Shown one piece after another: positions 1-9,519 of a stretch of 64,000 nucleotides of DNA. The stretch's first letter is position 1, and every line of letters begins with the position of its first letter. The translations under genes and the position numbers were made by a program. Below the pieces are notes generated by a model. That model had not been told where the DNA came from and searched no databases. It saw only the letters and a program-made list of their open reading frames with translations. The DNA comes from Pyronema omphalodes (Eukaryota; Ascomycota; Pezizomycetes; Pezizales; Pyronemataceae): positions 434,001 to 498,000 of the forward strand of contig JAJJXM010000026.1 in NCBI GenBank assembly GCA_024516155.1, written 5' to 3'.

Positions 1-534
1 AGAAATCATGATACTGCTGGCAAACTTGCGCTCGATTCTTTAAGCTCCCCTAGGCTCCGATTGAACCTACGGCCAAGAGTTTGACCCGGTTGAGGAACAT
101 GCAAGGCCGCCGGAATCCGTCTTGTTTGCAACTTCTACATTTTCGGTGAAGTAGTAACGACTAAATCTCATATCCCGAGGCATACAGAAGTTTCCTCCGC
201 ATCACTTTGCGCTCATTGAGTCTTCTCAATCTGCCTCGTGACTTTTTCCCATATTTGTATAAGTGTAACCTGCCTGCGATAGGGCAGGAGCATTGGCTCC
301 TCAATTACAAAGGAACATGTATAAAGTTACACCACTTGTTTCGATACAGAATGGAGGTCGAGGTGGTCCGATGCGAAAAGTTCGACCCCGAGCATTCTGT
401 CGATTGAACCCTAACCCGATCAACGAGTGATGCGGTGTGTGAAACCCGTGATCTCGCTACGCATAGCGGTCCGGCTATCGATTCTGCAACCAGCAGTTAG
501 CCTTTTATCGAGAAGCTAGTCCCAGTGCTAACTC
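1..534. other. Left flank of the LINE, no gene seen
   Basis: No convincing coding region is visible. Short frames here have no recognisable domain and no splice context. The stretch is the flank downstream of the minus-strand retrotransposon's 3' end. On the minus strand, the bases next to the target-site duplication can form a weak anticodon-arm-like pairing (TTAGC with GCTAA), but no complete tRNA cloverleaf can be built. Confidence 0.5.
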
Positions 535-550
535 TATCCATTAGACAACT
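535..550. repeat. Target-site duplication, left copy
   Basis: The 16 bases TATCCATTAGACAACT occur here and again at 7179-7194, exactly flanking the minus-strand LINE. The bases on either side differ apart from a possible one-base-offset extension (CTC here, CTCT at the right copy). A perfect duplication of this length is typical of target-primed reverse transcription and suggests a fairly young insertion. Confidence 0.85.
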
Positions 551-1088
551 ATTTATTTTATTTATTTATTTGTCATACACGCTTGCAACCGTAAGGTTAT
601 GGCGGGTACTACTTTAAGGTACAATGCTGACCATCGGGGGTGACTCCGATGGCCACTGGGTACGCCCCAGAGCGGTCTATCTAAGTTTCTGGCAGTAGTC
701 GCCTCTGTCTTTCTGTCTGTGTCTGTCCCTCTCGTCGTTGTGTCCGTGAGCCCTGTTTGCTCCAGTATCTTTCCTCCACCCTTCCCCAGTTTCTACCGCC
801 TGAAACTCTGATAATAATAAGAAAAGTAAAGGAAAACAAAGGAAATGAGAAATACAGAAACACACCCATCCCCGGCTCCTTGACTTTCCCATCTCTCCTC
901 TCCCTTTTCGTCATTCGTGATACAAAGGAAAACATAGTGTAAAAGAAAAGTTAGAAAATGTAGCAAATCCTCCCTTCTTCGAATCCATCTTTGTCCTGTC
1001 CTATCGACAGTTTGCTTCTGGTTTAAATACATTCTGGTGTTTTTTCTTCTCGTTTTTTTTTTTTTGTTTTTTTTTTTTTTTTTTTTTT
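551..1088 (-). other. LINE 3' UTR and tail
   Basis: Non-coding 3' part of the element. On the plus strand it starts with an ATTT-type repeat (the element's A-rich tail), then a block with CAACCGTAAGGTTATGGCGG and GCCCCAGAGCGG, then CCTGTTTGCTCC near 750. Diverged versions of these three landmarks recur in the same order at 52393-52604, and the first recurs at 35393-35448, so this 3' end is shared by several related elements. It is probably what the reverse transcriptase recognises, as is known for other stringent LINEs; that role is inferred. Confidence 0.75.
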
Positions 1089-4000
1089 TTACAGGTGTTC
1101 TTCATCAGGGTCAGTTAACGTACCCCAATCTGCCATTGTGAATCTGTGTTCTGGTGAGTGTCTCTCCGCTACAGGGGTACTTAACTGTGTGTGTGCCCAT
1201 TCGGCAGTTGCGAGCTTCGTGTCAGAGATAATAGTGGTCAGGGCTTGAATTCCGTGTGGCGTGTGGAGGATCATCTTGAGTTGTAGTTGTCTGTGCCGTG
1301 GTAGTTTAAGTTGGTGGCGGAGGTTAATCCGGTGGGAGGTAAATTTGGGGCAGGCCAGGATCAGGTGGCGTGGGGTTTGAGGTGGGTGGAGGGGGCATGT
1401 GCATGAGCGGGAGGGGTATTGTTCGGAGGGGGGGTGTGCCAGGCTGTTGAGAAAGTAACCATGTCCTGTTCGGAGGCCCAGTATCGCCGTGGATATTTTT
1501 CGGGGCACTGATGTGTACGCTTCATCAAGCTTCCGCTTGAATGGTGCATCGTATGTCTTTGGGCGGGTGGATGAGGTGTACCAGGTGACCCAGTCATGGA
1601 TGTGAGCTTCATGGATGCGGCGTCGCAGCCATGACAGGGAGATTGTCGAGTTCGGTCGGGGGTTTCTTTCAGTTGCCAATTTTGCCAGGCGATCTGCTTC
1701 ATCGTTGCCTGCAATGTCGGTATGGCCTGGTACCCAGTGAAGGTGCACTGTGGAGTTGGTTCGCGTGAGGAGGGTTTGACAGGTGTGGTGGATGATGCCG
1801 GCAGTTTCCCGTCCTGGGCCTGGCGAGAGGTGCGAGGAGCGGATGATGGCTGCCTGGTTGTCGGTGAAGATGTGTATCTGGCGGTTGTGGAGGTGGAGGC
1901 GTCGAAGGTGTGTGGCGCAGGAGAGTAGGCTTTCTGAGATGGCTTGTAGTTCCGCGTCAAAGATTTCGTTTGTGTCGGACATGGGGATAAGGGCCTGTAT
2001 TTGTTTGTCGAGGCCGTAGGGAATGAAAAAGCTAGCTCCGGTTCTGTCATTGAGTTGGGAGCCATCCGTGTATACCACGATTGCGTTGGGTGTTGTTCTG
2101 AGGGAGTGTAGGAGTGCAAGGTGTTCAGTAGCTGCGTCCTCCTTCTCGCTCGTGGAGATGGTTGTTGTCAGAGGGGGTGGTTTCCATATTGAGGGGTCTG
2201 GTTGTGCCGTGTTCTCAACTGTGCTAGTGGGGGATAGCCATGGTCTCATCAGAGTGAGGATGCTTGTGAGACGGGACGGGGGGCGCGTGTGACCATGCCA
2301 GTCACAGTCATACTCGTTGGAGGACATGATGGCGTGTTCAAAGTGGCCTGGGGTTGGGTAGGAAGAGGGGCAGCGGGAAATGACGGGGTGGGTGGGGGGC
2401 AGGGAGAGGAGTCTGAGGGCATATTTTCGTTTCTTGTTGTTGAGTCTGATCTTAACGGGTGGGAGGGCTGCTTCGTTGTGCAGGGCCATAATTGGGGTTG
2501 ATGTGAAGGCGTTGAGGATTTTGCGTAGGGCGGTGTTTTGTTGTCGTTGTAGCTTGGATTCCAGCGTTTTCTGATTTGACCACCATATCTCTGAACCGAA
2601 GTCGGATCTGGATTGGACACATGCACGGTAAAGTGTTCTTGTAGCGGAGGGGGACAGACCAGTTTCATATCGCACAAGGCTTCTTAGGGCGTTAAAGGAC
2701 CTGGATGCGGCTGTCAGTCTAGTATTTACATGGTGAACAAAGGAAAGTTTTCTATCAAAGTGGATACCAATCCACCGGACCACATCTTTCTTTCCGCCTT
2801 TTGTGCCTGGTTGGACTATGGTGCCGTTGGGAAGTCTGACACATGTTTGAGGGGTGGTGTTGTCTTTTTGCGATCTGTGGAAGTGGAGGAGTTCTGACTT
2901 GGAGTCGTCGAATGCCACAGCATTGTTGTTGGCCCATTCGAAAGCTGTTTCTGCGGCCTTCTCAAGGGCCCTTGAGTTAGATTCTCTGGATGTACCCTGT
3001 GTGACTAGAGCGACGTCGTCGATGTAGCTGGGTGTCCAGATGCCGGGGTGGGTTGATGATAGATTGTCGAAGAGCGGTCGCAGGTATAGGAGGAACAGGA
3101 TTGGGGAGGCGGGTGATCCCTGGGGGATACCGGTTCGGGTGGCTCGTTGTTCGTCGGTGTGTCCGTCGAAGGACAGGGCTGTGGTTCTGTCCTGCAGGAA
3201 GGATGCGCACCAAGATACTGTAGGCAGTGGGCATCCCAGAGATGTCATTGTAGCGAGGAGGCGTGTGGCGGATACATTGTCGAATGCACCTCTGACATCG
3301 AGGAATAGGGCGGACGTTATGAGTTTGTTTTTGTGGCCAACCTCAACATCGTGTGTCAGGGCCATGGCTGCATCAATGGCTGATCGCTTGGGTCGTCCTC
3401 CAATTTGATCTCGGTGGAGGATGTGGTGTGTTTCTGCTAGTTGTCCTAGACGTGTCGCCATTAGCTTTTCTAAAATCTTTCCCATGCAGTTTAGCAGCGC
3501 GATCGGGCGATAGGCCTTCACAGAGCTGTAGTCAGGTTTGTTTGGCTTTGGTATCACCACTGTAGTAGCCTGTCTCCAGCAGCGTGGTTGATATCCAACT
3601 CTGCCTAGGGTTGCGTATAGGCGGTGAAAATCTTCCGGGATGGTAGTGTAGGCTTGTCGAAGGCACAAGAATGGAATGCCATCTGGGCCAGGGGCCTTCT
3701 TCGGTGCTGAGGTGAAGATGGCCGATTTGACTTCGGCTTCCGAGAACGTGTTCCATTCGATTGGGGGTCGGTTGTTCTGATGGGGTTGAGGGGGGGCGTC
3801 TGGTGGGGGGGGAAAGAGGGCCTGAAAGGCTTGAACTTTGCCGGCAAAGTCTGTTCGGAGGGCGTTGGGTTGTGTAGTTGTGTCTGTGATTGGCGGGGTG
3901 AGCTGGGCGCGGCGAGGGTTCGTGTAGCGGAAGGCAGCCCATATGTCAGCTCCTTTTGCTTGAGACAGGTACTCCTTCCATAGGCTGTCTTTTGCATGTC

Positions 4001-5081
4001 GGACTGCCCGGAAGTGGTGGTTACGTTTGCTTTTGAACTGGGCGTGGTCATCTGGGTGCCTTGTGCGCTTCCAGACCCTTTGAGCCTGGTTCATTTCTTT
4101 CCTGGTGGTTGCTAGATCGTCGGTCCACCAGCGTTTGGATCTGGGGGAATGTTCGATGGCTGGAGTAGATTGCTCGGCTGCTGTGGCTATTGTTTGTTGA
4201 AGGGAGGCGGCCCATTCATCCAGGTTGATGGTAGTGGGATTACTTTGCAAGTGTGACCACCGGGGTCGGAGGGAAGATGCGAGTCGCATGAGGATGGCAG
4301 CAAATTCATCCCAGTTGGTCTTTTTCCAGTTGAGTCGTGGTTTGGGGTTGGAAAGTTCAACATCTGGGTGTTGCGACTGTATTTGGAACCGGATGACCTC
4401 ATGATCTGAACCTGTTGCCGCTTCCTCATCGACTGCCCAGTTCCGTACTTCGTTCGCCATTGAGGGTGTAGAGAGTGTCAGGTCCAGGACGGAGGATCCG
4501 TGGCCATTGCGGTAGTGGTATGTTGGTGTGTCTGGTGTGTTAGCTAGGTGCCAGCCTGCTTCTTCAATCAGGTAAACCAGCTCGTCCGCGCGTGTCATCC
4601 TTGTGAGATGAGAGTTCCACAGTGCATGATGGGCATTCATGTCACCTGTCAGGACGCAGCGGTGGGGCAGGGTGAGTGGGGTAAATGAGCGTGGGAGTGT
4701 GTATTGTTTGGAATCTTGTTCCCATTCGTTGTAAATGTTAAGTAGGTAAAAAGTGGGAATGAGGGGGGTGTGTACTTCAAGGATCTGGAGATCCGGGTCC
4801 GCACAGATGTCAGGGCGTGGAGTAACATGTAAGTGAGGGTTTAGTTTCGAAATGTACGCCATCGTTCTGACAACTGTGTGGTTGTTTGCTGGGGGTATAA
4901 GGAGAAGGAAATCTGGGTGTGTTGTGGCATATGTGGGGTTTTTGATATCAGCTTCCTGTATCAGAATGATGTCTGCGGTCTTGCCAGCAGAGTTCAAAAG
5001 GGAGTTAAGGGCTATGGTGCTCCTATTAATGTTGTGGGATATTATTCGTAGGGTTGCCGCGGAAGAGTTGTGATTACTCAT
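1089..5081 (-). CDS. LINE ORF2: endonuclease, reverse transcriptase, RNase H
   Basis: This 1330-residue polyprotein nicks target DNA, reverse-transcribes the element RNA and removes RNA from the hybrid. The N-terminal AP-endonuclease-like domain (about 10-240) shows QEAD at 42-45, GDMNAHH at 146-152 and SDH at 225-227. The reverse transcriptase (about 460-770) shows APGPDGIP near 463-470, a catalytic Asp in LDVRGAFD (595-601), GIPQGSP (651-657) and the YIDD active site at 686-689. The RNase H domain (about 1000-1140) has YTDGS (D1006), the E of DAEL (1044), FTDNQ (D1074) and GNDEAD (D1127 or D1130). A Cys/His cluster (CTCPLH...C) follows near the C-terminus. The start ATG lies inside the last codons of ORF1, suggesting coupled translation. 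Usual length and domain order for the group; no lesion seen. Confidence 0.95.
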   Translation of the reverse strand: MSNHNSSAATLRIISHNINRSTIALNSLLNSAGKTADIILIQEADIKNPTYATTHPDFLLLIPPANNHTVVRTMAYISKLNPHLHVTPRPDICADPDLQILEVHTPLIPTFYLLNIYNEWEQDSKQYTLPRSFTPLTLPHRCVLTGDMNAHHALWNSHLTRMTRADELVYLIEEAGWHLANTPDTPTYHYRNGHGSSVLDLTLSTPSMANEVRNWAVDEEAATGSDHEVIRFQIQSQHPDVELSNPKPRLNWKKTNWDEFAAILMRLASSLRPRWSHLQSNPTTINLDEWAASLQQTIATAAEQSTPAIEHSPRSKRWWTDDLATTRKEMNQAQRVWKRTRHPDDHAQFKSKRNHHFRAVRHAKDSLWKEYLSQAKGADIWAAFRYTNPRRAQLTPPITDTTTQPNALRTDFAGKVQAFQALFPPPPDAPPQPHQNNRPPIEWNTFSEAEVKSAIFTSAPKKAPGPDGIPFLCLRQAYTTIPEDFHRLYATLGRVGYQPRCWRQATTVVIPKPNKPDYSSVKAYRPIALLNCMGKILEKLMATRLGQLAETHHILHRDQIGGRPKRSAIDAAMALTHDVEVGHKNKLITSALFLDVRGAFDNVSATRLLATMTSLGCPLPTVSWCASFLQDRTTALSFDGHTDEQRATRTGIPQGSPASPILFLLYLRPLFDNLSSTHPGIWTPSYIDDVALVTQGTSRESNSRALEKAAETAFEWANNNAVAFDDSKSELLHFHRSQKDNTTPQTCVRLPNGTIVQPGTKGGKKDVVRWIGIHFDRKLSFVHHVNTRLTAASRSFNALRSLVRYETGLSPSATRTLYRACVQSRSDFGSEIWWSNQKTLESKLQRQQNTALRKILNAFTSTPIMALHNEAALPPVKIRLNNKKRKYALRLLSLPPTHPVISRCPSSYPTPGHFEHAIMSSNEYDCDWHGHTRPPSRLTSILTLMRPWLSPTSTVENTAQPDPSIWKPPPLTTTISTSEKEDAATEHLALLHSLRTTPNAIVVYTDGSQLNDRTGASFFIPYGLDKQIQALIPMSDTNEIFDAELQAISESLLSCATHLRRLHLHNRQIHIFTDNQAAIIRSSHLSPGPGRETAGIIHHTCQTLLTRTNSTVHLHWVPGHTDIAGNDEADRLAKLATERNPRPNSTISLSWLRRRIHEAHIHDWVTWYTSSTRPKTYDAPFKRKLDEAYTSVPRKISTAILGLRTGHGYFLNSLAHPPSEQYPSRSCTCPLHPPQTPRHLILACPKFTSHRINLRHQLKLPRHRQLQLKMILHTPHGIQALTTIISDTKLATAEWAHTQLSTPVAERHSPEHRFTMADWGTLTDPDEEHL

Positions 5082-6861
5082 CGGTGGTCATATTGGTGTC
5101 GGAGGGTAGGTCAGAGGGCTTGTGGGCGGTTTTTGTTCTTTGCCAGACAGTTCTTATGACTTCCAGGCGGGAGGGGCATTTGGGGTGGAATGCAGGGTGA
5201 GCTGTGTCGTCTTGGTTTGAATCAGTGCAGTTTCTGCATTTGACATTGACATGGGGGCATAGCCGTCCAGTCTTGGTCGGACATTCAGCACATTGATGTA
5301 GGTCGGTGGAATGTGGCCCGGCACAAAGGGCACAGGTGGGGTGGGAAATGGAGGGGCAGACGGCATGGTGGTGTCCAAAGGTAAGGCAGCGACGGCATTG
5401 GTCGGTGGGGCGGGCTGAGTGATACTCAGTGACCTTCCTCTGCTCGTAGCGTACAATAACCTTGGTTCTCTTCAGCCTTTGTGCATCCTCATTGGTCTTA
5501 AGGGCGATCATAACGCTAGATGCAGCCTTGCCAATGCGCTTGTCAGGGTGGGTTATGTATCGGGGGGGTTGGGCGAGCTGGATGTCATGGTTGCGCTCAA
5601 TCTCAGATTGGAGAGCTTGCATACCATCAGGGGTGTCGGGGTAGGAGTCAAGTGGGATGCTGTGTACCGTAAGTTTGAACCACTTTTCGGCAACTCGGGG
5701 TGCAAGCAGGGTGTAGTGGATTGACTGGGCAGCCTCCTGAAGGGTGTTGAGGTGGGCAGTAACTTCTTCAGTGGTAGTTTTGGGGGAGAACGTGAGGGTG
5801 AGGTTTCCAAGTTGGTTGCGGCGCACCGTAACAACAGTCATGTGGTCAGGGGCGTCTGCCTCCCGGAGTGCACGGTTTGTAGCAGCACCGAGGTGGGCAT
5901 TGACATCATGTGTGAGTTTTTCTGGGTCTGGGCAGGGGATGGAAACAGTAACAGGGCGAGGGACAGCAGGTTTCGGTGATGGCTTTTTGGGTTGGGATGG
6001 GGTCTTGGACTTCTGAGTGGCGACAGTCTGGGTAACAGAGCTGAAGAGCTTTCTGGGGATATCAGGTTCAGTCCAGGCAGCAGTTGCTTGGGGGACGGGG
6101 AAGGGGATGGCGGGGGGGGCGGCGATATTGTGTTTGGCTAGCGCTTCTTCAGCAGCAAAACAGCGGGTCTTCCAGTAGGTGACCAGATCGTCGGTTTGGG
6201 CAGTGGGCAGGGGTTCAGTGTCAGGGGCAGGGTCGGTGGATTCAGGAATTTCGTGGGAGGGCAGCAGTTTGCGCAGCATTTCTTCAATCTTGCGTAATGT
6301 TGCTCTGTCGCGATCCATGATGCTGAATGCTTTATTGAGGCGTTGAGTGGTACGATGGTCGTTGAGGCGTGCGGCGTCGGCATGTGCGGTTACTGTGGCC
6401 ATGACTCGGTCGATTGCTGTCAGGTCTGCGATGCTGGTGTGTCCGGGGGTTGCTGTTTCATTGCCCAAGGTGCGCAGGGAAGCCTGGATACCATGTTCAT
6501 AGACGAGAGGAGTTTCAGTGGAAGTGGTGGTAGACGGTGCGGAGCGTTTTGCCGGGAGGGTTGGAAAGTCTTGGATATTGCGGACGTGGATTGTATGTCC
6601 AGTTCTGGGCGCAGTGGGGGCAGGCGGTTGGTTTTGAGGAGTGGGTTGCGGCGGGGTAGAGGGACGGCGAGCTGGGGTTGGTGTAGGCGACGCGGTTTCT
6701 TCGTCGCTGACGTCAGTGTCAGTGTCGAGGTTCATGTCATCAAGTGTTGTCGGTTGGGAGTGCGGCTCTGCGCTAGCGTGTTGGCTCGCGCTAAGGCTCG
6801 GCGTGCTGATTTTGTCGGGGGGAATGGGTTTTTTGCGGGGGGCAGCAGAGCGTGGGGCCAT
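5074..6861 (-). CDS. LINE ORF1: nucleic-acid-binding gag-like protein
   Basis: This 595-residue protein would package the element RNA. The N-terminal third is rich in Pro, Ser and Thr and looks disordered. The middle holds a segment around WFKLTVHSIPLDSYPD that is clearly related to WIKLKVHGIPFNRF in the broken copy at 54.1-55.2 kb, so it is a conserved ORF1 core. The C-terminus has Cys/His knuckles: CRRCLTFGHHHAVC is C-x2-C-x4-H-x4-C, followed by CALCAGPHSTDLHQC and CRNC...C. It ends in TAA overlapping the ORF2 start. Its GC-rich, stop-free sequence contrasts with the AT-rich intergenic DNA around it. Confidence 0.92.
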   Translation of the reverse strand: MAPRSAAPRKKPIPPDKISTPSLSASQHASAEPHSQPTTLDDMNLDTDTDVSDEETASPTPTPARRPSTPPQPTPQNQPPAPTAPRTGHTIHVRNIQDFPTLPAKRSAPSTTTSTETPLVYEHGIQASLRTLGNETATPGHTSIADLTAIDRVMATVTAHADAARLNDHRTTQRLNKAFSIMDRDRATLRKIEEMLRKLLPSHEIPESTDPAPDTEPLPTAQTDDLVTYWKTRCFAAEEALAKHNIAAPPAIPFPVPQATAAWTEPDIPRKLFSSVTQTVATQKSKTPSQPKKPSPKPAVPRPVTVSIPCPDPEKLTHDVNAHLGAATNRALREADAPDHMTVVTVRRNQLGNLTLTFSPKTTTEEVTAHLNTLQEAAQSIHYTLLAPRVAEKWFKLTVHSIPLDSYPDTPDGMQALQSEIERNHDIQLAQPPRYITHPDKRIGKAASSVMIALKTNEDAQRLKRTKVIVRYEQRKVTEYHSARPTDQCRRCLTFGHHHAVCPSISHPTCALCAGPHSTDLHQCAECPTKTGRLCPHVNVKCRNCTDSNQDDTAHPAFHPKCPSRLEVIRTVWQRTKTAHKPSDLPSDTNMTTDE

Positions 6862-7145
6862 GTCGCCGCGAAGGAGTTGGGAGGGGAGATTGAGGGAGCG
6901 ATAGAGTTAAGGGGGAGAGAAGCGAAGACGAGTTCGAGCGAGTGGTTGTTGTTTTGTGGTTGTGGTGGAGTCGCGTTGTGCCTGTGCCGAGGGGCGTCTT
7001 CAGGGGCCGTGATTCTCTTTCACCTCGCTTGCGCGACGAAAAAGAGCGTGCCGGGTCTGGAGAGGCTTCGGGTAGGTAAATCGAGTGAGCTATTCAAGAA
7101 TCCGCTCGAAAATCTGATGATTTCCGGGTGGTTGTTGAGATAGCT

Positions 7146-7157
7146 GGGGGGGGGGGG
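7146..7157. repeat. Poly-G run near the LINE 5' end
   Basis: Twelve consecutive G bases on the plus strand, about 20 bp inside the inferred 5' end of the element. On the minus strand the run directly follows GAGTTCGACC, which resembles a tRNA B-box. One of about ten such G or C runs in the window. Confidence 0.9.
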
Positions 7158-7178
7158 TCGAACTCGGGGTGTGGCTCT

Positions 7179-7194
7179 TATCCATTAGACAACT
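7179..7194. repeat. Target-site duplication, right copy
   Basis: Exact repeat of the 16 bases at 535-550. On the minus strand it reads AGTTGTCTAATGGATA; the part TGTCTAATGG resembles a tRNA A-box (consensus TRGYNNARNNG), hinting that the element entered a tRNA gene or tRNA-like sequence. Confidence 0.85.
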
Positions 7195-7631
7195 GATCAT
7201 CCCCGATTTCGCGATTTCCGTCTTAAAACCTACGCCCTTCGACCCGAAGTGTAAGAAAGTATATAACGGTATGTCAGTCATCATATCCCTGTTACTAGAC
7301 ATCACATTTCTCGTTGAGTTCTTGTTGATTAGACGATAACATTGACACCAGACAGGCGTGGAGTGCAACCTCGCTGCAGATTCGAACGCTTACTCGTTTA
7401 CTTTTCGAGCGACACCGCCCCAAGGCTACCCGCAGTCTGCTCCAGTTGAACAGAGTTTCTTGGGAAGTTTTTCCAGCAACACCGGGACTGTCTTTTCCCT
7501 GTAGCAATGGTCACTTATAAAAGTTTAATGGCAACTGGCCATGCGCCCAGACGACGGCAACTCGCTTCAGTTTCTCCGCGTCCTTCGGGCCACCCGGGCA
7601 TCCTAGGAGAAACCAAATCGGATAGCTCTCC

Positions 7632-8566
7632 ATGCTCCTCGAGTATCCGAGACATCGGCACCGGTATCGAATGCATGACATGGTAAGACTCCGAATTTCT
7701 CATGGTCTTGCAGCACTTACCAAATATAGTCTCAGCTGTAGCTCGAAAATAACCAAGAATCGGGAAGTCGCCGACACATCGCTTAATAAAGGCCCGAACC
7801 GCATTCCAGAGAATGACCTATTTTCGCGCATTATTTCAGGGATCATAGTAATCCTAGTCTTTCTTTATAGCATGAGTTATCTACACGACGAAATGATAAT
7901 CAAAAATCAGGAACGTGCTGAAAAACTGGCTCCCTTTTTCCTGGATGAATTCCGATATTTGCAGGATATGGCAAAGCAGGAAAATATCGTGAAAGAGAAC
8001 TACTTCGGCACTAAGGAGAATGTCCCACGGATTCCCTTTAGCAGACGTCAGATAGTCGACGTGGAGTCAGTCAGGGCCATACACGCTGTTATAAAAGTAT
8101 ACGAGGGTGTTGGGCACAGCAATATTGGCAAGGATTGGAGGGCTCATCTGGTCGAAATTGGAAAGAGTATTCGTGGTCCAATTGATTCGGTCGTCGCAAT
8201 TGAGGATGAGGGTAGCGAGCAATTACTCAGGTACGCACACACTTTCTCATCGCGGGGACTAAAAGCGAAGCTTGGGCGATAATCAAAAACCGAACAGCAG
8301 GAAACCAATAACATGTTTTTAAACAACCGTTTTAAAGATTCTCTGAAGCTAATTAATGTTATCATCCTAGTTGTGTACGAATGCTGTTAGATGTTTGCCT
8401 CATCGATGAAACCCTCGAAGTCCTGGACCACGAAATGTTAATAGGGCTATCGGTGTATAAGGTCGAAAATCCACTGGAATCTTCTTGGACGGCCCAGATT
8501 CAGGAGTATATTGATCGCGTCAAGGAGTTTGACGCTATGTATTGCAGACCTGCCCCACCACAGTAG
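7632..8566 (+). CDS. Orphan single-pass membrane protein, two exons
   Basis: Proposed exons 7632-8230 and 8371-8566, giving 264 residues. The intron 8231-8370 begins GTACGC and ends CCTAG; joining restores one frame (AG|T) from EDEGSEQLL into SCVRMLLDVCLIDETLEVLD. The N-terminus is basic, and a single hydrophobic segment IISGIIVILVFLYSMSYL lies at about 67-84; the rest is charged and probably helical, ending in PPQ. A later start (the ATG of MHDM at 7674) is possible. I recognise no family. The joined frame across a well-formed intron is the main reason to think it real. It sits alone between the LINE and a repeat-rich gap. Confidence 0.5.
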
Positions 8567-9369
8567 CAGAATAAGACAATGCATCGCCCCTAGACAGATT
8601 CGTTGTGCTGGGGAGGCTATATGCTGCAGTCTTGCCATTCTGTTTTCAACATAAATATCACAGGCGCCAATAAGGACATCCCATTCACAGGAGGACTTCC
8701 TATCTCTCTATTAGGGTGGATTGAATAACGCCAACTCCACCTATGCGATAGCATTAGAAAATCTACATCAACATGGGGAAAGGCACACCCCTATCCATCC
8801 GAGTGCTCTTTCAACGTTCTATTGAAAATATGTTTTCGCGGTGAAATGAGCTCTCCCGTCCGTTGCTATCGAGCAATGGGAAGCCCTCCACTACTTATCT
8901 TTCATTGTTGCAGCAGGCAGTATATGTATTTAGACTCAGCAGTCCGCCTGTCAGGTTTGGGAAGATATATGTAAAAACCATACATCGTATGTCAGGCGGG
9001 CGCCGGAATCGCGCGTTCACTATTTTTGATTCATGAAGATACGAGACTCTAATCCGGGTTTTTTTGAGTGTCCAGAAATAATAACGTGTTTAATACCGAA
9101 AAATCCAAAATCGCACTTATAATTCTGTAATAACAATCCAAGTCTTCAGTGAAAATTTTATTATTGCATAACCCAAATGGTAATCTTCTATTGCTGAAAC
9201 GTGTTTGGATGACGATAATTGTAGAGATACGCCGACTACACAGCGTGTAACGGAGTTGGATGGAGCATTCATGGTCTGCTACAAACAGTCGAATCTTCGC
9301 TGGGCTAACACGCAGGATTTCAATCGTCACAGTGACCAACACCATGCGAGGTCCATCCCGACCCTATGC

Positions 9370-9470
9370 CCCGCGAATCTCTTTCGTTGTGCTGTGAAGC
9401 ACTCACCACGCCAGTAATATGCCATGGCTGTGTGTCTGTGGCGGAGCGAATCTTCCACCTCCATGTGTAG
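9370..9470 (+). repeat. Dispersed direct repeat, copy 1
   Basis: The block runs from CCCGCGAATC through ACTCACCACG, ATGGCTGTGTGT and CCACCTCCATG. It matches 9820-9920 with scattered substitutions and is separated from it by about 350 bp. Function unknown. A duplicated promoter or 5' leader is one possibility, since the second copy lies just ahead of the small frame at 10095. Confidence 0.75.
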
Positions 9471-9519
9471 GCAGTCAGCGCGACTTCTTTCGGTTCTTCT
9501 ATTCTCCACCCAGGATACT

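Larger units (their letters stand above)
551..7178 (-). mobile_element. Full-length non-LTR retrotransposon (LINE, I/Tad-like)
   Basis: The element reads on the minus strand: a 5' UTR of about 317 bp (6862-7178), ORF1 (5074-6861), ORF2 (1089-5081), a 3' UTR (551-1088) and an A-rich 3' tail of repeated AAAT-type units next to the left target-site duplication. A second A-tract (T-run on the plus strand, about 1053-1090) lies directly after the ORF2 stop. Both frames are free of stops and frameshifts and all catalytic motifs are present, so the copy looks competent or only recently inactive. Fungal elements with endonuclease, RT and RNase H plus a zinc-knuckle ORF1 belong to the Tad/I-like group; the exact clade needs an RT tree. 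The 5' boundary is inferred from the duplication. Confidence 0.9.

Noticed and set aside
420..550. Possible tRNA gene with intron on the minus strand
   Set aside because: An A-box-like string and a possible anticodon arm exist, but T33 and a proper T-arm and acceptor stem are missing.
1722..2292. Open frames on the plus strand within the LINE
   Set aside because: They are antisense shadows of the GC-rich ORF2 and have no motifs.
6343..7143. 266-residue frame on the plus strand opposite the LINE 5' end
   Set aside because: It is antisense to ORF1 and the 5' UTR, cysteine- and glycine-rich by composition, with no domain.
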